In this document: one piece after another, positions 1 through 6,101 of the stretch
Position numbering within the stretch: the stretch's first letter is position 1
Layout of the letters: the number at the start of each line of letters is the position of its first letter
Origin: JBDRGC01 sp043818215
GTDB lineage: Bacteria > Chloroflexota > Anaerolineae > Anaerolineales > UBA11858
NCBI GenBank assembly: GCA_043818215.1
Contig: JBDRGC010000123.1
Coordinates: forward strand, 1-12,481
Reading direction: 5' to 3'
Length of the DNA stretch: 12,481 nt
Program-made: the position numbers and the translations under genes
Notes under the pieces: model-generated
What the model was told of the DNA's origin: nothing
What the model saw: the letters and a program-made list of their open reading frames with translations, nothing else
The model's database searches: none

Positions 1-66
1 TTCTGTTTTCTCAATTTTGTACAGGATTTTTCACCAATTGTCTCTAAACCATGATTCCAATGGGAA

Positions 67-192
67 ATATAACGATTTGCTCAGCGGCTTGGCGTTTTGG
101 CTCCTAACGCTGCTTAAACCCGAACCAAAATGAGCAAAATCGGCCGCGTACCACCTTGGCGAAAGCCAAGTCCGCTGCAGCTTGGGTTGGGC
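67..192 (-). other. attC-like recombination site (copy 1), downstream of the membrane-protein cassette
   Basis: Read on the minus strand, the site opens with GCCCAAC (186-192), which fits the R'' consensus RYYYAAC. It then has 8 unpaired nt, an L'' arm CAGCGGACTTGGC, a variable middle, an L' arm GCCAAGCCGCTG, 8 more nt and a degenerate R' box GTTATAT (67-73; consensus GTTRRRY). The L arms pair perfectly except for one extra base, the usual asymmetry of attC sites. The 126-bp length is within the attC range. A second, similar copy lies at 896-1020. The site sits about 45 bp after the stop codon of the minus-strand gene at 237-866, where a cassette's own attC belongs. A MITE with imperfect inverted ends is the main alternative. 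Confidence 0.6.
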
Positions 193-236
193 GGCATTGA
201 ATACGAGCGCTGCATGGCACAGAATTATTCTCGTCA

Positions 237-866
237 TCAATAGCTTGGTATGTTTCTTAATTCATGACTCGGTAACCAATCCAGAAACAACCAACAGGTA
301 ATGCCTGTCGCAATGGCAGGTATCAACGCTATAGCCAATAGAACTGAAAAAGGTTCAGTCGTTACGAGATTCAACAATCCTGTCACACACCAGCCAAATC
401 CATGGGCAAGAATCCACCAAGACGCGTTACGGACCCGTTGGCGCAGCATCAACCATTGAGGCACTACAATAGTGGCACCGATCAGAAACATTCCTATCAT
501 AATAAAGAATGTATCATTCTTTTGTGCAAGGATCGTTATGATGAAAAATCCAGTAACGAATGGCATCAACCAACCCAAAAATGTCGCGGCAATCCACCAT
601 GCCATATGTGGTAAATATTGATGAAGAAGAGTGTACTGGAAGATACCCATTAACAAGCCAATGATTGGGAATAGCACATACACGAACAGGAAATCCTCTG
701 TGATACGGGACTGCCCACTTACTTGTATCGTGCCCCCAATAAATTTTGTAATCTGGGAAATGAGTGCCCAGGCGGTGTACCAAGCCAAGAAAACAGCGAT
801 GAAATTCAGCACAATCCATCCCAGATAAAAGAACCAGCGAGGCTTTTCATTATTCACGATCATCAT
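237..866 (-). CDS. Six-helix integral membrane protein of unknown function (probable integron cassette gene)
   Basis: This 209-aa protein has about six hydrophobic segments, at residues 12-37, 60-82, 89-112, 119-141, 149-168 and 173-195, with short loops, so it should be an integral cytoplasmic-membrane protein. It has no signal peptide or catalytic motif that I recognise. It carries an internal duplication: residues 76-102 and 136-162 share a pattern of Q-(Y/W), a basic or polar linker, then WWI-x-A and GW. The start is a doubled ATG (861-866) with AAGAGA upstream at a usable distance. Both flanks carry attC-like repeats, no promoter is evident in the roughly 30 bp between the upstream site and the gene, and there is no operon partner, so it looks like a gene cassette expressed by read-through. 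It is more AT-rich than the genes to its right. Function unknown; the reading frame itself is well supported. Confidence 0.8.
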   Translation of the reverse strand: MMIVNNEKPRWFFYLGWIVLNFIAVFLAWYTAWALISQITKFIGGTIQVSGQSRITEDFLFVYVLFPIIGLLMGIFQYTLLHQYLPHMAWWIAATFLGWLMPFVTGFFIITILAQKNDTFFIMIGMFLIGATIVVPQWLMLRQRVRNASWWILAHGFGWCVTGLLNLVTTEPFSVLLAIALIPAIATGITCWLFLDWLPSHELRNIPSY

Positions 867-895
867 GATAATCTCTTTTCACGCGGACTACTGCC

Positions 896-1020
896 GCCCA
901 ACAGGTTATTCAGCGGCTTGGCGGTTTGGCTCAAACTGCTGCTTTTACCCAAACCAGACTTGGCAAAATCGGCCGCGTACCCCCTTGGCGAAGCCAAGTC
1001 CGCTGCAATTGGGGGTGCGA
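896..1020 (-). other. attC-like recombination site (copy 2), upstream of the membrane-protein cassette
   Basis: Read on the minus strand, the 3' box is GTTGGGC (896-902), an exact match to R' GTTRRRY, placed 8 nt outside the L' arm. The L'' and L' arms (minus-strand CAGCGGACTTGGC and GCCAAGCCGCTG) lie at the ends of 911-1005 and pair with one extra base, as in copy 1; the interior is also similar to copy 1. The R'' box (1014-1020) is badly degenerate (TCGCACC). The sequence after R' (TTGGGCGGC) is the exact complement of the box that opens copy 1. That is expected when both belong to one cassette, which would span about 73-901 (829 bp). Confidence 0.55.
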
Positions 1021-1181
1021 CCCGTTTGACCGAAACCATCATCTTTGATGATGGGGGCTGGTCAGCGAAGGTTGCCGTCTTTCGATTTTGTCACCCGAGA
1101 GATGACGAACTTTGACAACTGAACGTCCATGTTGGTGAGATGATTGTACCATCAACTCCAACCCTTGAAGTGGACAAGTGA
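1021..1181. other. Gene-free spacer between the attC-like site and the intron 5' end
   Basis: No convincing reading frame is visible. It holds a perfect 8-bp hairpin with a 3-nt loop (CCATCATC/GATGATGG, 1036-1054). A 13-codon frame ends in TGA exactly at 1179-1181, directly before the intron 5' GTGCGAC, but it is too short to call a gene. This stretch would be the 5' exon of the intron-like RNA. Confidence 0.4.
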
Positions 1182-1411
1182 GTGCGACACCCAATAGTGA
1201 GCGACTGGTTCTCAAACCCTTCGACACTTCCTTCGGTCGCAGGACATGCGCTAGAGTGCATGGGTGTAAAGGCGATAAACTGCCAGCCGAAGGCGGCGAC
1301 ACGTCGAGCACGTGGCTAAGGTGAACGATGAGTGAAGGCATGGTTGAAGCGTCGTGTATACAATCGACGGGGGTTTGAATTTTATCAACTGCATCAAATT
1401 TCCTCCCAAGG
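1182..1411 (+). ncRNA. Group II intron-like RNA, 5' segment (start of domain I)
   Basis: The segment begins GTGCGAC, the usual 5' end of bacterial group II introns. ACACCCA (1187-1193) pairs perfectly with TGGGTGT (1261-1267), closing the first domain I substructure. Further in, GAGCACG followed by GAACGATGAGTG (about 1305-1332) resembles the conserved domain I stretch of bacterial introns such as Ll.LtrB. A hairpin GGGGGTTTGA/TCAAATTTCC (about 1370-1403) follows. The segment stops where the small ORF and recombinase begin. CGTGGCTAAGGTG (1311-1323) can pair with CACCTAAAGTCACG (5285-5298), which supports both segments being one RNA interrupted inside domain I, although a helix of this size can arise by chance. 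There is no reverse-transcriptase gene. Subclass not assigned; the 1411 end is approximate. Confidence 0.6.
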
Positions 1412-1515
1412 ATGACTGACAATCAGACCAGGAGTCGATCAAGACTAGCCAACAGGACAAGTTGTATGTTGTACTCCGAGAAGATCAACAACAACGATAT
1501 ATCTCGGAGGTTGGC

Positions 1516-1677
1516 ATGTCTAAAACGCCCAAGATCCAATTGGAACGTCTCCCGAAGCGAGATGCTGTGGCTCGGCTGCGAGCCGTCTATGCCTGCCTGG
1601 AACGAAGCTGGCAAGTGTGCCGCTGTGCTGCTGACCGACAAAGAACAGCTCAACCCGAAAAGGAGGAAGCATCATGA
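1516..1677 (+). CDS. Small protein (53 aa) translationally coupled to the serine recombinase
   Basis: The start at 1516 is chosen for its GGAGG Shine-Dalgarno (1506-1510) with 5-nt spacing. The stop overlaps the recombinase start in an ATGA junction (1674-1677), the signature of translational coupling. The product is basic and helical-looking (about residues 8-35 rich in R, L, A) with two cysteines in CRC (residues 35-37) and a charged tail PEKEEAS. I recognise no family. Upstream start TTG 1462 would add 18 residues. An ATG at 1412 with AAGG before it is one base out of frame; its first residues followed by this frame would give a plausible longer protein of about 88 aa, so a one-base deletion near 1412-1425 may have shortened the gene. 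A DNA-binding accessory or directionality factor is possible but unproven. Confidence 0.5.
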   Translation: MSKTPKIQLERLPKRDAVARLRAVYACLERSWQVCRCAADRQRTAQPEKEEAS

Positions 1678-2353
1678 AACCAGCAGCCTTTTATGCTCGT
1701 GTTTCAACATCTCAGCAAGAGGAACAAGGGACCATCGCTAGTCAAGAATCCGTCTTGAAAGAGCGCATCACACAAGATGGGTGTTATCTGGATCCTGGCC
1801 ACGAGTTCAGCGATGATGGTGTTAGTGGATCGTATTTGGGGCGCCCTGGCCTGGATCGCCTGCGAGACCTGGCTGGTGAAGGAGCATTCGAGGTGCTCTA
1901 CATACTCAGCCCGGATCGGCTCGCCCGGCGTTACGCGCATCAGTGTGTGGTATTAGAAGAACTTGCTCGCGGGGGAACAGAGGTGGTTTTTCTCAACCAG
2001 CCTGTCTCGGGCGACAGTCCCGAAGACTGTTTGATGGTGCATATACTCGGCGTATTGGCAGAGTACGAACGAGAGTTGATCCGCGATCGGCTGCGGCGCG
2101 GGAAACTCTACAAAGCCCGTCAAGGCCAAGTGCTCGCCAACATCCCCGCATACGGATATCGCTACATACCAGTCGATCAACCGGGTGGTGGGCTCTGGGA
2201 AGTCGATCAAACCGAAGCCGCAGTTGTTCGGCGCATCTTTGGCTGGTGTGCAGAAGAACAACTCTGCCTGATGGCGATTTGTCGCCGCCTCAATGGTGAA
2301 GAGGCCGGTTTTGGCCCTGTGGCACCCAGAAAGGCCCAGCGCTGGTTGCCTAG
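1674..2353 (+). pseudogene. Large serine recombinase, 5' part (codons 1-226), split by an IS
   Basis: This is the N-terminal half of a large serine recombinase, an enzyme that cuts and rejoins DNA at att-type sites through a phosphoserine link. The resolvase domain starts YARVS with catalytic Ser11. The conserved SPDRLARR motif (residues 79-86) and the long E-helix AEYERELIRDRLRRG (129-143) follow. The 'recombinase' domain begins around residue 160 (GYRY). The start has a strong AGGAGG (1661-1666) with 7-nt spacing and overlaps the stop of the 53-aa ORF. The frame breaks after codon 226 at a CTAG (2350-2353), runs into IS sequence and stops at 2468. Joined to 4261-5257 after removal of the IS and one CTAG, the frame is exactly 559 codons with stop (558 aa), a normal length for the family. 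The split is therefore recent, and as it stands the full protein cannot be made. Confidence 0.9.
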
Positions 2354-4256
2354 GAGAGTGCTGAAAAAGTCTGGGGGAAATTGTACCCTCCTCAAAAGTG
2401 CAGAAGAGTGGTACATTCCAGAGAACATGACCCATACAACCATCGACTCCAGGAGTGAACCATGCTAGGACAACGAAACCTTCAACGCAGTTTCTTTGAT
2501 GCCAACAGTCTACCCAACCAAGTACCCAGTGACTCGTTTTATGGGCGGATGGGAGCGGTCAGTGAAATCTTATTCTGCGATGCTGACCTGGCCGAGATGT
2601 ATTGTGCGGATAACGGACGTCCGAGTTTGCCGCCGTCAATGATGAGTGGGGTTCTATTACTGCAATACTATGACGACGTGTCCGATGGTGAAGCGGTTGA
2701 GCGGGTGAAATTTGATTTACGCTGGAAGGTGGCGCTGCATCTCCCGTTGGATTATGTCGGTTTTGACCCGTCCAGCATGAGCGTCTATCGGGGACGTTTG
2801 CTGGAGCATGGCAAAGAGCGATACGCCTTTGACCGCTTTCTGGAGGTTGGTCGGGAAGCGGGGTTCATACCCGACAAAGTCAGCCTGCTGGTGGACACTA
2901 CTGCGGTGAAGAGTGCCGGAGCGGTGCAAGACACCTACACCCTGCTGCGGAAGGGATTGCGCAAACTGCTGAAAACCTTGGGCTACCATGTGCCGGGAAA
3001 ACGTCGGGGGTTGTCAGCCCAGACGGAAACCCTGGTCAATACCTATCTCTTGGGGGCCGATAGCAAGGTCGAGATCGACTGGTCGGACCCGGAGCAGCGG
3101 GAGGCGCACCTGAAAACCCTGGTACAGGATGTGGAACAGGGTTTGGAGTTGGCTGTTGCTGAGATCGACGATCCCGAAGTGCGTCACCTGGGCTGGTTAC
3201 TGACCAAGATACTGGGGGATGACCTGGGAACGGACGAAAATGAGGCCCCGCAGATTGCCCAGGGCACAGCCCCCGACCGCATCATCAGCGTGACCGATCC
3301 GGAAATGCGCCACGGACGCAAGAGTTCGGCCCACCTCTTCAATGGTTTCAAAGTCTCGGTGGCTATGGAAGAAACCAGCGAACTCATCCTGGACATCCAT
3401 GACATGGCTGCCAATGCCGGTGATGGTCAAGAACTGATGCCCACGATTGAGTGTGTAGAGCAGCAGGTCGGAGTAGAAGTCGATCAGACCATCGCCGACG
3501 GAGCCTACGCTTCTGGGGACAACCTGGCAGACTGTGCCAACCACTCGCCCCACCCGGTCGACCTGCTGGCCCCTTTGAAACAGCCAAGCGACCCGGAAGT
3601 ACACAAATCCGCCTTCCACATCGACCTGGATGCCCAAACCGCCACCTGTCCCCAGGGTCAGACCGTCTCCGGCAAACCCGTCCGGGATACCAAAAAACGG
3701 GAAGTACTCAAATTCACCTTCCCGCGAGAAGCCTGTGAAACCTGCCCATTGTTCTCTCGCTGTGTCCGTAGCAAAAATCACGGACGCTCCGTCACCACCC
3801 ACTTTCACGAAGAACACCTGCAAGCCGCCCGTCAGCGTCAACAAACCGCTGAGTTCAAAGAACGCTACCGCAAACGCGGCCGGGTGGAAGGCAAAATAGC
3901 CGAACTGTCTGGCCATGGCATCCGCAACACCCGCTACCTGGGAGAACCCAAACGTCAACTCCAACGCTTGTGGACCGCCTCCGCTGTCAACTTGAAGCGC
4001 CTATTCACTCTGGCCGAACACCAGAAAATCGACCTGCTGGCTGTTTTGGCTGATTTGGATGTTCGGAAGAGTGCAGCAATCCTCACATAGCCCCCACTGC
4101 CGCAAGGGATCCCCACAATATCAGCATCCCTAACGGCTTTTGCTTGGCCTGATACAGTCGAACCATTATCCCGCCCCCCTCTTGATTGGGGTATAGTGGC
4201 TTTCGGGTCTTTTTTTAAGGTGTTTTCCCCCATTTTAGGGGTTTTTCAGAGGTCTC
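2354..4256 (+). mobile_element. IS1182-like insertion sequence (1903 bp) inside the recombinase gene
   Basis: The left end GAGAGTGCTGAAAAA (2354-2368) and the inverted right end GAGACCTCTGAAAAA (4242-4256) match at 12 of 15 positions, and a subterminal TGGGGGAAA recurs in both ends at different spacing (2372-2380 and inverted 4224-4232). CTAG lies directly outside both ends (2350-2353, 4257-4260) as a 4-bp target duplication. Deleting the IS and one CTAG restores the recombinase frame without loss or gain of a base. One transposase gene fills it. The family is assigned from the transposase, not from the ends. Confidence 0.88.
2462..4090 (+). CDS. IS1182-family DDE transposase
   Basis: This 542-aa transposase cuts and moves the surrounding IS. 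The N-terminal DUF772-type region (about residues 15-115) has the typical pattern of RPSLPPSMMSGVLLLQYYDD then FDLRWKVAL. The catalytic DDE core follows: D145 in LLVDTTAV, D346 in TIADGAY and E476 in RVEGK. Near residues 396-433 the four cysteines of C-P-x-G and C-x2-C-x5-C form the zinc-knuckle-like motif usual in this family, and the tail IRNTRYLGEPKRQLQ is also typical. Start 2462 has AGGAG (2450-2454) with 7-nt spacing and overlaps the end of the truncated recombinase frame (stop 2466-2468), so read-through translation could feed it. Length, motifs and ends all look intact, so the IS may still be active. Confidence 0.93.
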   Translation: MLGQRNLQRSFFDANSLPNQVPSDSFYGRMGAVSEILFCDADLAEMYCADNGRPSLPPSMMSGVLLLQYYDDVSDGEAVERVKFDLRWKVALHLPLDYVGFDPSSMSVYRGRLLEHGKERYAFDRFLEVGREAGFIPDKVSLLVDTTAVKSAGAVQDTYTLLRKGLRKLLKTLGYHVPGKRRGLSAQTETLVNTYLLGADSKVEIDWSDPEQREAHLKTLVQDVEQGLELAVAEIDDPEVRHLGWLLTKILGDDLGTDENEAPQIAQGTAPDRIISVTDPEMRHGRKSSAHLFNGFKVSVAMEETSELILDIHDMAANAGDGQELMPTIECVEQQVGVEVDQTIADGAYASGDNLADCANHSPHPVDLLAPLKQPSDPEVHKSAFHIDLDAQTATCPQGQTVSGKPVRDTKKREVLKFTFPREACETCPLFSRCVRSKNHGRSVTTHFHEEHLQAARQRQQTAEFKERYRKRGRVEGKIAELSGHGIRNTRYLGEPKRQLQRLWTASAVNLKRLFTLAEHQKIDLLAVLADLDVRKSAAILT

Positions 4257-4260
4257 CTAG

Positions 4261-5257
4261 TACTGTCGATGCTATTCTCAGACGGCAGGCCTATACAGGT
4301 CGTATGCACCATAATCGGACCTGCAAAGACCCTTGCCGTACCATTGGACAACCGCGGCAGCGGGGTCGCGGGCTCCAGACAACCCATTATCGGCAGGAAC
4401 GCTCTAGAGAAGCATGGATACCAGTCACCGTCCCGCAAATCATTTCGACGACCACCTGGGAGCAGGTGCAGGCACAACTAGACATGAACAAAAAACACGC
4501 TTCCCGGAACAACAAACGAAACTTTTACTTGTTGCGCGGCCTCCTGGTCTGCGGTGAGTGCGGTCGCACCCTGGTAGGACGTACCTATCCCAGCGGTGTT
4601 GTGCGTTACTTCTGCACGAACCGGGGCCCTGACCGCGTGATCGCAGAACCATGCGCAGGTTTGCCCTTGGTCGGCGACGTTATCGAGCCGCTGATTTGGC
4701 AAGCCGTCGCGGAACTCTTGGCGGACCCACAATTGATCTTGGATTACTACTTGTCTCGCGAAAATGAAAGTGAGCCCGCACCGCCGGAACTCAAGCACAT
4801 TCGGCGAGAGTTAGCTCAAATCGAGAAACAAGATCAACGTTTACTGGATGCTTATCAAACCGAGGTCATCCACCTGGACGAACTCGCAACTCGACGGCAG
4901 GCCTTGGAGCAACACCGGCAGGTTCTCGAGAGCCGTTTATCTGAACTTGAGCAGTTGCTTCAGCAGCAGGCTCGCCAAGACGCGCTGGCTGCTGACCTGA
5001 CCGAGTTTTGTGATAACATGAAATCAATGCTGCAAGCACCGACGCCAGCACAAAAACAGCAAGTGCTGCGCTTAGTTGTCGATCATATCTTGGTTGGTAA
5101 AGAACAGTTGATTATCAAACATTTCATCCCTGCTGCGGACGACCGTCGTTTGCATACGCGACGTAGAAGCGTCGTCATGGAGAACCTGCGGAAACGGCTA
5201 TTGCGTAGGCCCAAAATGGGATGTGAGTTCTGGGTCACCCAGTCCCTGCGTGGGTGA
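4261..5257 (+). pseudogene. Large serine recombinase, 3' part (codons 227-558)
   Basis: This is the C-terminal continuation of the gene starting at 1674. It begins with PSTVDAILRRQAYTG, the standard end of the recombinase domain (Pro226 of the 5' part plus residues 227-240). A zinc-ribbon domain has C324 and C327 (CGEC), C345 and C358. A long coiled coil spans about residues 400-465 (ELKHIRRELAQIE onward, many L, E, Q), the region that governs synapsis in this family. The C-terminal tail (RRLHTRRRS onward) is basic. The gene ends only about 28 bp before intron-like RNA pairing resumes. A GTG inside the IS right end (4196) is in frame, so a stand-alone C-terminal fragment with 22 IS-derived residues is conceivable, though no good ribosome binding site is seen. 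Confidence 0.9.
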
Positions 5258-5457
5258 TTTCCACCCCTTATCGCGTAAAGTGCCCACCTAAAGTCACGGA
5301 AAATGGACGTTCGGAACGGTGTAACCCGCCGATGGCTCTCCAGCGTAAGCTGGAGAAGGCAACCATCCGTACACCTGCACTTGCGTGCGGTGCAAGTGTG
5401 CTCCGGCGGGTAGGATGGCCCAAGAAGCCAATGCCTGGGGTAATGCCCAGGATATGC

Positions 5458-5479
5458 TGATATCATACCCTTTGGGTAC
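5458..5479 (+). repeat. Palindrome-plus-hairpin repeat inside the intron RNA, copy A
   Basis: TGATATCAT (contains the palindrome TGATATCA) followed by A and CCCTTTGGGTAC. The second half folds as TACCC-TTT-GGGTA. Identical at 21 of 22 positions to 5648-5669. Confidence 0.75.
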
Positions 5480-5647
5480 GTGGGCCGGGTGCTCAGGTAG
5501 GCAGGGGGCTTCTAAGTGTCAGGGCTTTCCCGAAGGACATCGGGACGATGTAGACGCACGGGCTTGCCCGTAGCGAAAGCGACGTTACACGAAGAAGGCA
5601 TCTGCCAAGCCGCAGCGATTGGAAAGGTTCAGTCGTTACGGTACTGA

Positions 5648-5669
5648 TGATATCATGCCCTTTGGGTAC
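5648..5669 (+). repeat. Palindrome-plus-hairpin repeat inside the intron RNA, copy B
   Basis: Same as copy A except G in place of A before CCCTTTGGGTAC. A third CCCTTTGGG core, without the TGATATCAT half, lies at 5725-5735 within the domain V-like hairpin. Confidence 0.75.
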
Positions 5670-5875
5670 AACAGCCTGAGTGTCTAGGAGCCGAATGACA
5701 CCGAAAGGGTCATCAGCGCAGCAATCCCTTTGGGACGTTCGGTTCTGAAGTAGGGGCGGGGTCAGCGATGACCCCGCATACCATAACTTAGCCCCCACGC
5801 CCTTTGAGCATGTAGAGCCAGGGAATGAAACAAATCTCTGGCTTGATAATTAAAAATTACTGATGTTTTACAAGG

Positions 5876-6078
5876 TTACGCATCAAAGGAATCGTCTGGT
5901 GTCCATGCAGGTGCACTAACCGTCAAAAACTCCAAGTCTTCCTTTTCGTCGTTGAATATTTGATGCACTTTACCAGGCATTATCAAGCAAGCTTGCCCAG
6001 GAGACAATGAAAACTCATGGTCATCAATAATCATTCTTGCCTTACCTTTTACAACATAGTAAGTTTCCTCTGATATTA
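5876..6078 (-). pseudogene. Cupin-domain protein, 3' remnant truncated by an IS
   Basis: About 67 C-terminal residues of a small single-domain cupin beta-barrel remain. Visible are EETYYVVKGKARMIID, corresponding to the E-x6-G end of cupin motif 1, and PGQACLIMPGKVHQIFN, the G-x5-P-x-G-x2-H signature of motif 2 with its histidine. The HxH part of motif 1 and everything upstream are missing: the frame enters the IS4-like element at 6078/6079, and the residues before ISEETYY are encoded by the IS end. The missing 5' part is not found beyond the other IS end (9459 on), so a deletion or rearrangement followed the insertion. An open frame continues through the IS end to 6139, but that part is IS sequence overlapping the transposase gene. 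The original enzymatic or regulatory role cannot be deduced. Confidence 0.75.
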
Positions 6079-6101
6079 CTGAAAACTCTGGAAAAGTCGT
6101 T

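Larger units (their letters stand above)
5285..5798 (+). ncRNA. Group II intron-like RNA, 3' segment (rest of domain I to domain VI)
   Basis: This roughly 510-nt stretch has no gene but is full of stable stems. ACCCGCCG/CGGCGGGT (5324-5331/5404-5411) encloses an 8-bp stem with a GTAA tetraloop (5337-5356). A GGCAG/CTGCC helix (about 5502/5603) encloses a domain III-like region. The 3' end has domain V features: lower helix GAGCCGAAT/GTTCGGTTC (5688-5696/5737-5745) and a GAAA tetraloop (5703-5706). A domain VI-like hairpin follows: GCGGGGTCA, GCGA loop, TGACCCCGC (5756-5777), ending in CCCCCAC (5798). The domain V bulge is expanded by about 23 nt, so splicing activity is doubtful. No intron-encoded protein is present here. 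The 3' end is inferred from the usual terminal A-Y. Confidence 0.6.

Noticed and set aside
31..240. Minus-strand frame of 69 aa
   Set aside because: It lies across the attC-like repeat; the related frame at copy 2 gives no common protein family and no ribosome binding site is seen.
723..1115. Plus-strand frame of 130 aa across the second attC-like site
   Set aside because: Antisense to the membrane protein and then through the repeat; low-complexity, no recognisable domain.
1039..1422. Minus-strand frame of 127 aa
   Set aside because: Covers the intron 5' segment antisense; composition explained by RNA structure, no domain.
3197..3964. Long minus-strand frame of 255 aa
   Set aside because: Shadow of the IS1182-family transposase, which has full DDE motifs on the plus strand.
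5083..5466. Minus-strand frame of 127 aa at the recombinase 3' end
   Set aside because: Antisense to the recombinase and the intron RNA; no domain or start signal.
5493..5798. Minus-strand frame of 101 aa
   Set aside because: Lies wholly in the structured intron-like RNA; no homology recognised.
5816..5843. AGCCAG/CTGGCT hairpin as a terminator
   Set aside because: No T-run follows on either strand; only 6-8 bp with a 10-nt loop.
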